A stretch of 64,000 nucleotides of DNA from Pseudarthrobacter oxydans (GCF_034258515.1 NZ_CP139438.1:1674001-1738000); one strand, 5' to 3'; numbered from the stretch's first letter, positions 33,785-44,017 are shown. Notes: generated by a model from the letters alone, not told the origin. Numbers and translations: made by a program.

Positions 33785-34774
33785 ATGAGTGCCGTTCCCC
33801 TGATTTCCCTGTTCGACGCCCTCCTGGCAGATCTGGACGGCGTGGTCTATGCCGGACCGCACGCCATCCCCGGTGCGGTTGAGTCCCTGAAGCAGCTCTC
33901 CGGCCTTGGCGTGGGTCTGGGCTACGTGACCAACAACGCGTCCCGGTCACCGGCGCAGGTGGCTGCCCACCTCCGGGAACTCGGGGCGCCCGCCGAGGAC
34001 CATCAGGTGGTCAGTTCCTCCCAGGCCGCTGCAGACCTGCTCGCCTCACTGCTGGCTCCGGGCTCCAGGGTACTCATCACCGGCAGTCCGGCGCTGGCCG
34101 CGGAGATCGAACTCGTGGGGCTCGTGCCGGTGTACGGCCAGGAGGAGGACCCGGTGGCGGTGGTCCAGGGATTCAACCCCGAGATCGGGTGGAAGGACCT
34201 GGCCGAAGCCACTTACGTGGTGAACGCGGGCGCCCTGTGGGTGGCCACCAACACGGACATGTCCATACCGCAGGCCCGCGGCATCGCTCCGGGAAACGGC
34301 ACGCTGGTGCAGGCCGTGGCAGCCGCAACGGGCCAAACCCCGCGCGTGGCCGGCAAGCCCGAAGCGCCGCTCTTCCACTCCGCCGCCAAGCGGCTTGGCG
34401 CGGAACGCCCCCTGGTGGTGGGAGACCGCCTGGACACCGACATCCTGGGCGGAAACAACGCAGGCTTCGCCACGGTGGCGGTACTGACCGGCGTCGACAC
34501 CCGGCAAACCATCCTGGCTGCCCGTGCCGCCGAACGCCCGGACTACATCATCAGCTCCCTTGGGGACCTGCACCGGGTGTACCCGGAGGTCACACACGAC
34601 GACGGCACCTACGCCTGCGGCGAGGCCACGGCCCGGGTGGCCAACGGTGCGGTGGGCATCATCGGCAGCCAGGACAACCTGGATTCCTGGCGGGCCGCGT
34701 GTGCAGCCTGGTGGGCAGCCACCCCGGACGCCGCCGCACCCCAGGCGCCTGAACTCGTCTGGCTGGATCACTAG
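33785..34774 (+). CDS. HAD-IIA family phosphatase
   Basis: A 329-residue NagD/phosphoglycolate-phosphatase-like hydrolase. Motif I is LLADLDGVVY, motif II is YVTNNASRSP, and the C-terminal Mg site is LVVGDRLDTDILGGNNAGF. It dephosphorylates small metabolites; the substrate is not evident. In mycobacteria the equivalent gene (Rv1692) is reported as a glycerol-3-phosphate phosphatase, and the same position here suggests but does not prove that activity. It has an unusually long C-terminal extension after the HAD core (about 60 residues). Confidence 0.9.
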   Translation: MSAVPLISLFDALLADLDGVVYAGPHAIPGAVESLKQLSGLGVGLGYVTNNASRSPAQVAAHLRELGAPAEDHQVVSSSQAAADLLASLLAPGSRVLITGSPALAAEIELVGLVPVYGQEEDPVAVVQGFNPEIGWKDLAEATYVVNAGALWVATNTDMSIPQARGIAPGNGTLVQAVAAATGQTPRVAGKPEAPLFHSAAKRLGAERPLVVGDRLDTDILGGNNAGFATVAVLTGVDTRQTILAARAAERPDYIISSLGDLHRVYPEVTHDDGTYACGEATARVANGAVGIIGSQDNLDSWRAACAAWWAATPDAAAPQAPELVWLDH

Positions 34775-34783
34775 ACTGGTGGA

Positions 34784-35065
34784 ATGACTGAGCTGACCGA
34801 ACCCCTCCCCGCAGCAGCCCAGCCTTCCCCGGACTGGCCTGGAACCGGCGGTGCAGGTGTCACGGACCCGGTAGTGGCGCAGGCCCTGGCACGGCTTGAA
34901 GCCTTGCCGCAGGTTCCGGTGGCGGAGCACGAGACCGTTTACAGCGAACTTCACGATGAACTGCTGGCCGCGCTGAACAGCGACCCCGCCAACAGCGGAC
35001 CCGCCGACAGCGACCCCGCCAACAGTGAGCATGGAAGCACTGATCCGACGGACGGCGCTGCCTGA
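34784..35065 (+). CDS. small conserved protein upstream of tlyA
   Basis: 93 residues. The conserved-looking core is DPVVAQALARLEALPQVPVAEHETVYSELHDELLAALN, a helical hairpin typical of small proteins found between the HAD gene and tlyA in actinobacteria (Rv1693 position). The tail is a short D/S/N/P repeat (NSDPANSGPADSDPANS). No function is known to me. Its TGA overlaps the tlyA ATG. Confidence 0.75.
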   Translation: MTELTEPLPAAAQPSPDWPGTGGAGVTDPVVAQALARLEALPQVPVAEHETVYSELHDELLAALNSDPANSGPADSDPANSEHGSTDPTDGAA

Positions 35066-35880
35066 TGCCGGTGCGCCTCGACCAGGCGTTGGTGGCCCGT
35101 GGCCTTGCCCGGTCCCGCACCCACGCGGCCGCCCTGATCGCCGAGGGCAAGGTGAGTTCCGCCGGGCAGGTGCTCGCCAAGGCGTCCCTCCAGGTTGATG
35201 AGGGCCGGGACCTTGCCGTTCAGCATGATGAACAGGACGCCTACGCCAGCCGGGCAGGACACAAGCTGGCCGGTGCCCTTGACGCCTTCCCCGAGGTCTC
35301 GGCAGCGGGGAAAAGGTGCCTCGACGCCGGAGCCTCCACGGGCGGCTTCACGGACGTGCTGCTGAGGCGCGGTGCCGTGCACGTGGTGGCGGTCGACGTC
35401 GGGCATGGCCAGCTGGTGCCCCAGCTCAGGGAGGATCCCCGCGTGGAGGTCCACGAAGGACTCAACGTCCGCTACATGTCGCCCGCGGACATTGGCGGCC
35501 CCGCATCGCTTACCGTGGCTGACCTGTCCTTCATTTCCCTCACCCTGGTGGTGCAGCCGCTGGCTCTCTGCACCGAGCCCGGAGGTGACCTTGTGCTGAT
35601 GGTGAAGCCGCAGTTTGAAATCGGAAAGGACCGGCTGGGACGGACCGGCGTGGTCACCTCCGAGCGGGAACGGCGGCTGGCGGTGGAGAAGGTGGCCAGG
35701 GCAGCGCTCGACGCCGGGCTTGAACTAAGGGGCCTCGCGCAGAGTCCGCTGCCGGGCCAGGACGGAAACGTTGAATACTTCCTGTGGATAAGACGCAGGA
35801 TGAGCCAAGACTTGCCTAAGATCGAAGAGCGGGAGGCAGCGGCCGCTGCCTTGCTCGGACGAATCTGGCCGAACCACTAG
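35065..35880 (+). CDS. tlyA: TlyA-family 2'-O-ribose rRNA methyltransferase
   Basis: A 271-residue protein with an N-terminal S4 domain (MPVRLDQALVARGLARSRTHAAALIAEGKV) and an FtsJ/RrmJ-like methyltransferase with the SAM motif CLDAGASTGGFTDVLL and conserved VKPQFE. TlyA methylates C1409 of 16S (and C1920 of 23S in mycobacteria), which shapes capreomycin susceptibility. The long S4-containing form is the dual-specific type. The start overlaps the preceding stop (TGATG). Confidence 0.93.
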   Translation: MPVRLDQALVARGLARSRTHAAALIAEGKVSSAGQVLAKASLQVDEGRDLAVQHDEQDAYASRAGHKLAGALDAFPEVSAAGKRCLDAGASTGGFTDVLLRRGAVHVVAVDVGHGQLVPQLREDPRVEVHEGLNVRYMSPADIGGPASLTVADLSFISLTLVVQPLALCTEPGGDLVLMVKPQFEIGKDRLGRTGVVTSERERRLAVEKVARAALDAGLELRGLAQSPLPGQDGNVEYFLWIRRRMSQDLPKIEEREAAAAALLGRIWPNH

Positions 35881-35893
35881 AGAGCGGAACCTG

Positions 35894-36919
35894 ATGAGCA
35901 GGCGTGTACTGGTCCTCGCCCATACCGGCCGCGAGGACTCACTGAAGGCCGCCTGGGAGGCGTGCGCCCTGCTGCATGCCTCGGGCATTGTGCCGGTCAT
36001 GCAGGAGTCCGAACTCGGGGACATGGAGCGGTTCTTCGGACACCTGGCCCAGCCCGTGGAGATCCTCCACGACCACGTCCAGCTCCCGGACGTTGAACTT
36101 GTCATGGTCCTCGGGGGCGACGGCACCATCCTGCGCGCGGCCGAGCTTGTCCGTGAGGTGGACGTTCCGCTGCTTGGGGTGAACCTTGGCCATGTGGGCT
36201 TCCTCGCCGAAAGTGAGCGGGCGGACCTGGCCCAGACGGTGGAATGGATTGCCAGCCGTGAGTACACGGTGGAAGAGCGCATGACCATCGATGTCCAGGT
36301 CTGGGTGCGCGGCCAGAAGATCTGGCACACGTGGGCGCTGAATGAGGCCGCCATCGAGAAGGCCAACCGCGAACGCATGCTGGAGGTGGTCACCGAGGTG
36401 GATGAGCGTCCGCTGACGTCCTTCGGCTGCGACGGCATCGTGCTGGCCACGCCCACGGGTTCCACCGCGTACGGTTTCTCCGCCGGCGGGCCGGTAGTCT
36501 GGCCCGAGGTGGAGGCCCTGGTCATCGTCCCCATCAGCGCCCATGCCCTCTTCGCGAAACCCCTGGTGGTCTCGCCCCGCTCTCGGCTGGCGGTGGAAGT
36601 CCTGAACCGTACGGATGCCCTGGGCGTCCTGTGGTGTGACGGCAGGCGGTCAGTGGACCTGCCCCCGGGAGCCAGGGTGGAGGTCACGAAGTCCGCCACT
36701 CCGGTGCGGCTGGCGCGCACGCACCAGACGCCGTTTTCCGCGCGGCTGGTCCGGAAATTCCAGCTGCCCATTCACGGCTGGCGCGGCCCGGCCCCCAAGG
36801 CTGAGTCCGTTCACACCGGCCCCATCCCCATCATCCGGACGCCCCGCCCCATGCCGCCGCTCCAGGTACCGCAAGCGGGCCAGCCCGATGTCGAAACCGA
36901 TCCGCCGACCGCAAAGTGA
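35894..36919 (+). CDS. nadK: NAD kinase
   Basis: Makes NADP from NAD. It contains the GGDGT motif in VMVLGGDGTILRAAELV, the NAD-binding NE stretch (WALNEAAIEK) and TPTGSTAYGFSAGGP. At 341 residues it is longer than most, because of a proline-rich C-terminal tail of about 45 residues with no recognisable motif. It lies between tlyA (13 bp) and recN (4 bp), as in mycobacteria. Confidence 0.95.
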   Translation: MSRRVLVLAHTGREDSLKAAWEACALLHASGIVPVMQESELGDMERFFGHLAQPVEILHDHVQLPDVELVMVLGGDGTILRAAELVREVDVPLLGVNLGHVGFLAESERADLAQTVEWIASREYTVEERMTIDVQVWVRGQKIWHTWALNEAAIEKANRERMLEVVTEVDERPLTSFGCDGIVLATPTGSTAYGFSAGGPVVWPEVEALVIVPISAHALFAKPLVVSPRSRLAVEVLNRTDALGVLWCDGRRSVDLPPGARVEVTKSATPVRLARTHQTPFSARLVRKFQLPIHGWRGPAPKAESVHTGPIPIIRTPRPMPPLQVPQAGQPDVETDPPTAK

Positions 36920-36923
36920 AGCC

Positions 36924-38663
36924 ATGCTTGAAGAACTGAGAATCCGCGATCTGGGCGTCATCGCTGACGCAACGCTGCCGCTGGGGCCGGGCCTGAGCGT
37001 GGTGACCGGTGAGACGGGTGCGGGCAAGACCATGGTGGTCACCGCCGTCGGGCTCCTGCTGGGCGCCCGCTCCGACGCCGGGGCGGTGCGGAGCGGTGCC
37101 AAGAGTGCCACCGCCGAGGCCGTGCTCAAGCTCGACGCCGGCCATCCCGCCATAGCCAGGGCTTTGGAGGCGGGTGCCGAGACGGAGGAGTTCGACGGCG
37201 GCGCGGAGCTGATCCTTGCCCGTCGCCTTGGTTCCGACGGCCGCAGCCGTGCCTTCCTGGGCGGAAGGGCGGCGCCGGTGGGTGTCCTTGCCGAGATCGG
37301 CGAGACCCTGGTGGTGGTCCACGGCCAGTCGGACCAGATCCGGCTCAAGGGAGCCGCCGCCCAGCGGGGCGCCCTGGACAAGTTCGCCGGTGAATCGCTG
37401 GCCGGTCCGCTGGCCGCCTACCAGGACCTCTACAACCACTGGAAGTCCAGCCAGGCGGAGCTGGACAGCCTCCGCACTGCCGCCCGCGACAGGCTGCGTG
37501 AGGCCGAGTCCCTGGAGTCCGCCCTGGCTGAGATTGATGAGGTGGATCCGCAGCCGGGGGAGGACGAGCTGCTCAAGGCCGAGGCCGTAAAGCTCGCCAA
37601 CGTGGAGGAGCTCCGCATCGCAGCGAGCACCGCCCACCAGGCGCTCATCGCCGAGGACTTCGGCGAAGCGGGGGACGCCACCACCCTGGTTGATGCCGCC
37701 AAGCGGACGCTGGAGCATGTGGCAGAACACGACGCCGAGCTCGGCTCAGCGGCTGCGCGGCTGGCTGAGGTGGGCTTCCTGCTCAACGACATCGCCACGG
37801 AGCTGGCCAGCTACCAGGCCGGCCTGGACACGGAGGGGCCGGAACGGCTCGCGGAAATTGAGGACCGGCGGGCCGCCCTGGCCAAACTGGTCCGCAAGTA
37901 TGCACCCACCATTGACGAGGTGTTGGTCTGGGCGGAGAACGCCCGCGTCCGCTACGACGAACTGCAGGACGACTCAACCCGGATCGAAACCCTGGACGCC
38001 GAAGTCGTGAAGGCTGAGGCGGACCTGAAGAAGCAGGCCGCCGCAATCAGCAAGGTCAGGGCCAAGGCCGCCAAGGACCTTTCGGCCCGGGTCAGCGCGG
38101 AGCTGAAGGCGCTGGCCATGGCCGATGCCACCCTGGTCATCACCATCGACCCGGCCGGCCAGCTAACCCCTTATGGCGCGGACGAGATCAGCTTCCTGCT
38201 GCAGCCGCACTCGGGTGCGACCGCCCGGCCGTTGGGCAAGGGCGCGTCCGGCGGTGAACTCTCGCGCGTCATGCTCGCCATTGAGGTGGTGCTGGCTGCC
38301 GTGGACCCCGTTCCCACTTTCGTCTTCGACGAGGTGGACGCCGGCGTGGGCGGACGTGCCGCCGTCGAGATCGGCCGCAGGCTGGCCATGCTGGCCCGCC
38401 ACGTCCAGGTGCTGGTGGTCACGCACCTTCCGCAGGTGGCCGCCTTCGCGGACCAGCACATCACGGTCACCAAGACCTCCGTCCGGGGAGCCGACGGCAA
38501 AACAGCCACGGGGTTCACCTCAAGTGATGTCCGCCTCCTTGACGGTTCCGAACGGGTCCGTGAACTGGCGCGCATGCTGGCCGGCCAGGAGGATTCGGAG
38601 TCGGCGCAGGCCCACGCCCAGGAACTGCTGGACGACGCGAAACTGCTGCCGCAGCGGGCCTGA
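36924..38663 (+). CDS. recN: DNA repair protein RecN
   Basis: SMC-like ATPase of double-strand break repair, 579 residues. The start MLEELRIRDLGVI leads into Walker A (VVTGETGAGKTMVV). The middle is coiled coil (about 190-390), and the C-terminus carries the ABC signature GKGASGGELSRVMLAIEV followed by Walker B (FVFDEVDAGVGGRAA). RecN holds broken ends together and works with RecA. The ATG at 36924 starts 4 bp after nadK. Confidence 0.96.
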   Translation: MLEELRIRDLGVIADATLPLGPGLSVVTGETGAGKTMVVTAVGLLLGARSDAGAVRSGAKSATAEAVLKLDAGHPAIARALEAGAETEEFDGGAELILARRLGSDGRSRAFLGGRAAPVGVLAEIGETLVVVHGQSDQIRLKGAAAQRGALDKFAGESLAGPLAAYQDLYNHWKSSQAELDSLRTAARDRLREAESLESALAEIDEVDPQPGEDELLKAEAVKLANVEELRIAASTAHQALIAEDFGEAGDATTLVDAAKRTLEHVAEHDAELGSAAARLAEVGFLLNDIATELASYQAGLDTEGPERLAEIEDRRAALAKLVRKYAPTIDEVLVWAENARVRYDELQDDSTRIETLDAEVVKAEADLKKQAAAISKVRAKAAKDLSARVSAELKALAMADATLVITIDPAGQLTPYGADEISFLLQPHSGATARPLGKGASGGELSRVMLAIEVVLAAVDPVPTFVFDEVDAGVGGRAAVEIGRRLAMLARHVQVLVVTHLPQVAAFADQHITVTKTSVRGADGKTATGFTSSDVRLLDGSERVRELARMLAGQEDSESAQAHAQELLDDAKLLPQRA

Positions 38664-38774
38664 AACCCGGCCTTGCCGGGGTGCCGGCCACCGGTCACCC
38701 CTTGCTCCCGGGGCGGCCGGACCGGCAGACTTGGGCATTTGGGAAGCACTCCCAGCGATCCGTGGAAGGCTCAA

Positions 38775-40547
38775 ATGATGATAGGCTCGAATTCCGTGGT
38801 GCAGCGATCAAATTCCCGTGTAAATTCCCGGTTCCCGGGCTCGTCCAAGACGACCAAACACATCTTCGTAACCGGTGGTGTGGCGTCCTCGCTCGGTAAG
38901 GGACTGACGGCATCAAGCCTCGGTCACCTGTTGCGTGCGCGTGGCCTGTCTGTAACTATGCAGAAGCTGGATCCCTACCTGAACGTGGATCCGGGCACCA
39001 TGAACCCCTTCCAGCACGGCGAAGTCTTCGTCACCGACGACGGCGCCGAAACGGACCTGGACATCGGACACTACGAGCGCTTCCTGGACGAAAACCTGGA
39101 AGGTTCGGCGAACGTAACCACGGGGCAGGTGTACTCCACGGTCATCGCCAAGGAACGCCGCGGCGAGTACCTCGGGGACACCGTCCAGGTCATCCCGCAC
39201 ATCACGGATGAGATCAAGCGCCGGATGCGCCTGCCCGCCGAGGGCAAGAACGCCCCGGACGTCATCATCACCGAAATCGGCGGCACGGTGGGGGACATCG
39301 AATCCCAGCCGTTCCTCGAATCGGCCCGCCAGGTGCGCCAGGACATCGGCCGCACCAACGTGTTCTTCCTCCACGTCTCGCTGGTCCCGTACATCGGGCC
39401 GTCCCAGGAGCTGAAGACCAAGCCCACCCAGCACTCCGTCGCAGCCCTTCGGTCCATCGGCATCCAGCCTGAGGCGATCGTTATCCGCTCGGACCGTGAG
39501 GTGCCGGACGCGATGCGGGAAAAGATCGGCCGGATGTGCGACGTCGACATCGACGCCGTGGTGAACGCCGCCGATGCCCCCAGCATCTACGACATCCCCA
39601 AGACCCTCCACACGCAGGGCCTGGACTCGTACATCGTGCGCGCCCTGGACCTGCCGTTCAAGGACGTGGACTGGACCAGCTGGGACAAGCTGCTCGAAGC
39701 CGTGCACAACCCCAAGCACGAGGTTGAGATCGCGCTGGTGGGCAAGTACATCGACCTGCCCGACGCCTACCTGTCAGTGACAGAGGCCCTGCGTGCCGGC
39801 GGCTTCGCCAACGACACCAAGGTCAAGATCCGCTGGGTCCCCTCGGACGAATGCGAAACCCGCGAGGGCGCTATCAAGGCGCTCGACGGCGTCGACGCCA
39901 TTTGCGTTCCCGGCGGCTTCGGCATCCGCGGACTTGAAGGCAAGCTCGGCGCCCTGAAGTTCGCCCGCGAAACCAAGCTGCCCGTCCTGGGACTGTGCTT
40001 GGGCCTGCAGTGCATGGTGATCGAATACGCCCGCAACGTGGTGGGGCTGGAAGGTGCGTCTTCCAGCGAGTTCGAGCCTGATTCCAAGTACCCGGTCATC
40101 GCCACCATGGAAGAGCAGCTGGAGTTCGTCGAGGGTCGCGGCGACCTCGGCGGCACCATGCGCCTGGGCCTTTACGAAGCCAAGCTCGACGCCGGATCCG
40201 TCATCGCCGAAACCTACGGCAAGACCACCGTCAGCGAACGCCACCGCCACCGCTACGAGGTCAACAACAAGTACCGCGAGCAGATCGCGGCTGCGGGCCT
40301 GGTCTTCTCCGGCACGTCACCGGACGGCAAGCTCGTGGAGTTCGTCGAACTGCCCGCTGACGTCCACCCGTACTACGTGGCCACCCAGGCGCACCCCGAG
40401 CTGAGCTCGCGCCCCACCCGGCCGCACCCGCTGTTCGCCGGCCTGGTGAAGGCCGCGCTGGACCACCAGCGGGGCTCCGACACGGCCGCCACCGTGGGGG
40501 TCGGCGCTGTCGAGGCCGAGCATTCCGGTACGGTAGCCGCTAAGTAG
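38775..40547 (+). CDS. pyrG: CTP synthase
   Basis: Amidates UTP to CTP. The synthase domain starts [23 protein letters not shown], and the glutaminase domain has the nucleophile in [13 protein letters not shown] and the His-Glu pair in [12 protein letters not shown]. The first 27 residues are a serine/arginine-rich extension. GGAAGG precedes ATG 38775 by 6 nt; ATG 38778 and GTG 38799 are alternatives. The 111-bp gap after recN lacks the two genes that lie here in mycobacteria. Confidence 0.95.
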   Translation: MMIGSNSVVQRSNSRVNSRFPGSSKTTKHIFVTGGVASSLGKGLTASSLGHLLRARGLSVTMQKLDPYLNVDPGTMNPFQHGEVFVTDDGAETDLDIGHYERFLDENLEGSANVTTGQVYSTVIAKERRGEYLGDTVQVIPHITDEIKRRMRLPAEGKNAPDVIITEIGGTVGDIESQPFLESARQVRQDIGRTNVFFLHVSLVPYIGPSQELKTKPTQHSVAALRSIGIQPEAIVIRSDREVPDAMREKIGRMCDVDIDAVVNAADAPSIYDIPKTLHTQGLDSYIVRALDLPFKDVDWTSWDKLLEAVHNPKHEVEIALVGKYIDLPDAYLSVTEALRAGGFANDTKVKIRWVPSDECETREGAIKALDGVDAICVPGGFGIRGLEGKLGALKFARETKLPVLGLCLGLQCMVIEYARNVVGLEGASSSEFEPDSKYPVIATMEEQLEFVEGRGDLGGTMRLGLYEAKLDAGSVIAETYGKTTVSERHRHRYEVNNKYREQIAAAGLVFSGTSPDGKLVEFVELPADVHPYYVATQAHPELSSRPTRPHPLFAGLVKAALDHQRGSDTAATVGVGAVEAEHSGTVAAK

Positions 40548-40571
40548 TTCCAACAGAAAAAGGACGGCGCG

Positions 40572-41234
40572 ATGCCCGGCACACCTGAAACCACCCCTGC
40601 TGCAAAGCAGGTTTCGGATGCACCGAGCCCGCGCCGTCTTTTGTCTACCGAGAAGGTCTACGAGGGCCGGATCTGGGACGTGGTCAGCGACAGTTTCCAG
40701 CTGCAGGAGACCGGTGAGGCCCTGACCCGCGACTACATCGACCACCCCGGGGCAGTCGCGGTCCTGCCCATGAACGCCGACGGCGAAATCCTCCTCCTCA
40801 GGCAATACCGCCATCCGGTGGGCATGGACCTCTGGGAAATCCCGGCCGGCCTGCTGGATATCGAAGGGGAGGACTTCGTGGTCGGGGCCGCCCGCGAACT
40901 GGCCGAGGAAGCGGACCTTGCCGCGGGAACGTGGAACGTCCTGGCCGACTTCTTCAATTCCCCCGGGTCCTCCAGCGAGGCCATCAGGATCTACCTTGCC
41001 CGGGACCTCATCGACATACCCCACCACGAACGCCACGAGCGGACGGATGAGGAAGCCGAGATCGAGTTCCACTGGATCAGCCTGGACGACGCCGTGGCGT
41101 CGGTGCTGGCCGGCAGACTCCACAACCCGTCCGCCGTCGTTGGAATCCTGGCAGCGGCCGCGGCCCGCGCCGGCGGGTATGAAGGCCTCCGTCCAGCGGA
41201 TGCGCCGTGGCCGGCCCACCCCAGCCAGCGCTGA
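40572..41234 (+). CDS. Nudix hydrolase, ADP-ribose pyrophosphatase-like
   Basis: A 220-residue Nudix enzyme with the ADPRase layout: domain-swap N-terminus ([20 protein letters not shown]), [37 protein letters not shown], then the Nudix helix [11 protein letters not shown]. The glycine expected near the end of the Nudix box (REUxEExGU) is an aspartate. The substrate is likely ADP-ribose or a related nucleotide sugar, from family resemblance. It sits between pyrG and xerD, as in mycobacteria (Rv1700). Confidence 0.9.
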   Translation: MPGTPETTPAAKQVSDAPSPRRLLSTEKVYEGRIWDVVSDSFQLQETGEALTRDYIDHPGAVAVLPMNADGEILLLRQYRHPVGMDLWEIPAGLLDIEGEDFVVGAARELAEEADLAAGTWNVLADFFNSPGSSSEAIRIYLARDLIDIPHHERHERTDEEAEIEFHWISLDDAVASVLAGRLHNPSAVVGILAAAAARAGGYEGLRPADAPWPAHPSQR

Positions 41235-42256
41235 TGGTCCCCACTTCCTCCGCCGGGCTGGCCCCCGCAGGGCCCGCCCCGGCAACGCCGGTCCAGGATT
41301 CCGTACCACCGCCTGCCCCGCCAACCGCCGTTGACCGCGGCATCACCGACTACCTCCAGCACATGGGTGTGGAGCGCGGACTCGCGGCCAACACCCTGGC
41401 TGCCTACCGGCGGGATCTTGCCCGCTACTCCCGTTACCTTTCCGCCGCCGGCTGCCGCCGCCCGGAGGAGGTCACCCGGCGCCACGTGACGGGATTCGTC
41501 CAGGCCCTTTCTGACGGTTCCGACGGCGGCACCGCCCTGGGAGTGCGGTCCGCGGCCAGGACCGTGGTGGCAGTGCGAGGGCTCCACAAGTTCTGGGCCC
41601 TGGAGGGGCATACCCCCTCCGACCCTGCCAGTGAGGTCCACCCGCCGATGCCCGGGAAACGGCTGCCCAAGGCCATCAGCGTCGACGAGGTGACCAGGAT
41701 CCTTGAGGCGGCGGGAACGGACACGGCAACGGGGCTGCGCGACCGGGCCCTCCTTGAGTTCCTGTATTCCACCGGGGCGCGGATCAGTGAGGCCGTGGGC
41801 CTGGACGTTGACGACATTTCCTTGGCGGAGGCCGAATCGGGCCCGGCCATCGTGCGGCTCTTCGGCAAGGGGTCCAAGGAACGGCTGGTACCCCTCGGCT
41901 CGTACGGCGCCCGGGCACTGGACGCCTACCTGGTGCGCGGACGTCCCCTGCTGGCGGCCAAGGGAAAGGGCACGCCCGCACTGTTCCTGAACGCCCGCGG
42001 CGGCCGCATCAGCCGCCAGAGTGCCTGGACCATCCTCAAGGCAGCAGCCGAAAAGGCGAACATCACCAAGGACGTCTCCCCGCACACCCTCCGGCACTCC
42101 TTCGCCACCCACCTGCTCGAAGGCGGCGCCGACGTCCGCGTGGTCCAGGAACTCCTGGGCCATGCCTCGGTGACCACCACCCAGGTGTATACCCTTGTCA
42201 CTGCCGATACCCTGCGGGAGATCTACGCTGCCGCGCACCCCCGGGCGCTGGGCTGA
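41234..42256 (+). CDS. xerD: tyrosine recombinase XerD
   Basis: Chromosome dimer resolution at dif with XerC and FtsK. The N-terminal SAM-like core-binding domain ([26 protein letters not shown]) and C-terminal catalytic domain are complete. The catalytic Arg is in [13 protein letters not shown], the Lys in [13 protein letters not shown], the HxxR in [15 protein letters not shown], the His in [14 protein letters not shown] and the Tyr in that same segment. The ATG overlaps the Nudix stop (TGATG). The syntenic position supports XerD over a phage integrase. An alanine/proline-rich leader of about 35 residues precedes the core. Confidence 0.92.
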   Translation: MVPTSSAGLAPAGPAPATPVQDSVPPPAPPTAVDRGITDYLQHMGVERGLAANTLAAYRRDLARYSRYLSAAGCRRPEEVTRRHVTGFVQALSDGSDGGTALGVRSAARTVVAVRGLHKFWALEGHTPSDPASEVHPPMPGKRLPKAISVDEVTRILEAAGTDTATGLRDRALLEFLYSTGARISEAVGLDVDDISLAEAESGPAIVRLFGKGSKERLVPLGSYGARALDAYLVRGRPLLAAKGKGTPALFLNARGGRISRQSAWTILKAAAEKANITKDVSPHTLRHSFATHLLEGGADVRVVQELLGHASVTTTQVYTLVTADTLREIYAAAHPRALG

Positions 42257-42258
42257 GC

Positions 42259-42741
42259 ATGGCGGCCGCTGCAGTGGCACTGTGTTTCCTGCTCCAAGAG
42301 GTGGACGGCGTTTCCCAGGTCCTGCTGGGGCTGAAGAAGACCGGCTTCGGGCGCGGAAAGATTGTCGGCATCGGCGGGCACGTCGAAGTGGGGGAGACCG
42401 AAGCGGAAGCAGTGATCCGCGAGGTGCGGGAGGAAACCGACGTCGGGCTCCGGCACGAGGACCTTCGGGATGCCGGGGTGGTGCGCTTCGTGTTTCCTGC
42501 CAAGCCGGAGTGGGACATGGATACCCGTCTGTTCACTGCTGTCCGCTGGGAAGGCGAACCCACCGAAAGCACCGAGATCGCTCCCGCCTGGTTCGATACC
42601 GCCGCGCTGCCCTTTGACCGGATGTGGCAGGATGCGGACCACTGGCTGCCGGTGGTGCTGGAGGGAGGCAGCGTCAACATCGTGGTGACCATGGACAACG
42701 ACAACGAGGCCGTCGCCTCCTCGGAAAGCCTGCTGCCTTAA
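42259..42741 (+). CDS. Nudix hydrolase, MTH1-like
   Basis: 160 residues with the sanitising-type arrangement LGLKKTGFGRGKIVGIGGHVEVGETEAEAVIREVREETDV, close in layout to 8-oxo-dGTP/oxidised-purine hydrolases of the MTH1 group. As in the Nudix gene two genes upstream, the terminal glycine of the box is Asp. It lies 2 bp after xerD, so it is probably co-transcribed. Substrate inferred by resemblance only. Confidence 0.82.
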   Translation: MAAAAVALCFLLQEVDGVSQVLLGLKKTGFGRGKIVGIGGHVEVGETEAEAVIREVREETDVGLRHEDLRDAGVVRFVFPAKPEWDMDTRLFTAVRWEGEPTESTEIAPAWFDTAALPFDRMWQDADHWLPVVLEGGSVNIVVTMDNDNEAVASSESLLP

Positions 42742-42753
42742 GCCGTTAGACGC

Positions 42754-42792
42754 CGACGGCGGGCCGGGCACCGCAGCGCCCTCCCGCCGTCG
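42754..42792. terminator. candidate bidirectional terminator between convergent genes
   Basis: CGACGGCGGG (42754-42763) and CCCGCCGTCG (42783-42792) form a perfect 10-bp stem with a 19-nt loop in the 75-bp gap between the Nudix gene and prpC, which converge. No T-run is present. Confidence 0.45.
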
Positions 42793-42816
42793 TCGTGGTT
42801 TCCGCAGCAGCGGCGC

Positions 42817-43956
42817 CTACGGCAGGTGCCGCTCCTCGGGGCCGTTGTACTCGCTCAGCGGCCGGATCAGCGAGTTGGAGTCCAGCTGCTCCATGATGTG
42901 CGCCGTCCAGCCCGTGATGCGGCTGGCAACGAACAGGGGAGTGAACGTTGCGGTGTCGAAGCCCATCAGGTGGTAGGTGGGCCCTGCCGGGTAGTCGAGG
43001 TTGGGCTTGATGGCCTTGGCTTCGTCCATGGCGGTTTCAAGCCCCTGGTACAGGCCCAGAATCTCGGGCCGCCCGTAGTGGGCGATCATCTTATCCAGCG
43101 CAGCCTTCATGGTGGGCACCCTGGAGTCGCCGTGCTTGTACACGCGGTGGCCGAAGCCCATCACTTTCCTCTTCTGGGCGAGCGCATTCTCCATCCACGC
43201 CTTGGCCCGGGCTGCTGCCTCCTCAAGGGACTCCTCGGGCCGGATCCCGATCTCGTCGAAGGTATGCATGACGGCCTCGTTGGCTCCGCCGTGCAGTGGT
43301 CCCTTCAGCGCACCGATGGCTCCGGTGACCGCCGAGTGCAGGTCCGAGAGGGTGGACGTGATGACCCGTGCCGTGAACGTCGAGGCGTTAAAGCTGTGCT
43401 CGGCGTACAGGATCATGGAAACGTTGAAGGCCTCCACCACCTCCGGTACCTGCTCCTCGCCAAACGCCATCCAGAGGAAATTGGCCGAGTAGCCAAGGTC
43501 GTCGCGGGGCTCCACCACGGACTGCCCGTGCCTGCGGCGCTGGTCGTACGCCACCACGGCCGGCATGGCGGCGAAGAGGTCCACCGCTTTGGCCATGTTG
43601 GCCTCCCGCGACGAGTCTTCCGCCAGCGGATGCCTGGCCCCCATCACCGACGCGGCTGTCCGGCAGACATCCATGGGATGCGAGCTGGTGGGCAGGGTAT
43701 CGACCACCTGCTTGACCACCGGGTCCAGGGCGCGCCCGGCCCGCTCCCGGGCAGTGAATTCAGCTAGCTGGTCCTGGCTGGGCAGTTCCCCGTTCCAGAG
43801 CAGGTACGCAACTTCCTCGAAGCTGCACCGGGAGGCGAGCTCCTGGACCGGGTAGCCGCGGTACAGCAGTGAGTTGGTGTCCGGGTTGACCTTCGAAACG
43901 GATGTGTAATCCACTACGACGCCGGCGAGACCTTTTTTGATGTCCTGTTCAGCCAT
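42817..43956 (-). CDS. prpC: 2-methylcitrate synthase
   Basis: Citrate synthase-family protein of 379 residues that condenses propionyl-CoA with oxaloacetate. The catalytic histidines are in LKGPLHGGANE and GFGHRVYKHGD. The short length and the neighbours prpB, prpD and prpE point to methylcitrate synthase rather than the main citrate synthase. AAGGGAG precedes the ATG. It is last in the gntR-prpDBC transcript, 61 bp after prpB; a perfect 16-bp GC palindrome (43991-44006) lies in that gap. Confidence 0.93.
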   Translation of the reverse strand: MAEQDIKKGLAGVVVDYTSVSKVNPDTNSLLYRGYPVQELASRCSFEEVAYLLWNGELPSQDQLAEFTARERAGRALDPVVKQVVDTLPTSSHPMDVCRTAASVMGARHPLAEDSSREANMAKAVDLFAAMPAVVAYDQRRRHGQSVVEPRDDLGYSANFLWMAFGEEQVPEVVEAFNVSMILYAEHSFNASTFTARVITSTLSDLHSAVTGAIGALKGPLHGGANEAVMHTFDEIGIRPEESLEEAAARAKAWMENALAQKRKVMGFGHRVYKHGDSRVPTMKAALDKMIAHYGRPEILGLYQGLETAMDEAKAIKPNLDYPAGPTYHLMGFDTATFTPLFVASRITGWTAHIMEQLDSNSLIRPLSEYNGPEERHLP

Positions 43957-44017
43957 GCTGAAACTCCCTTGTTCCTGTCGCCTTTCGGATGCCGGCCGCG
44001 GCCGGCGGTGGTGGTTT

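Noticed and set aside
41234..42256. Phage integrase instead of XerD
   Set aside because: Length, catalytic spacing and the conserved position between the Nudix genes and the segregation block fit the housekeeping recombinase.
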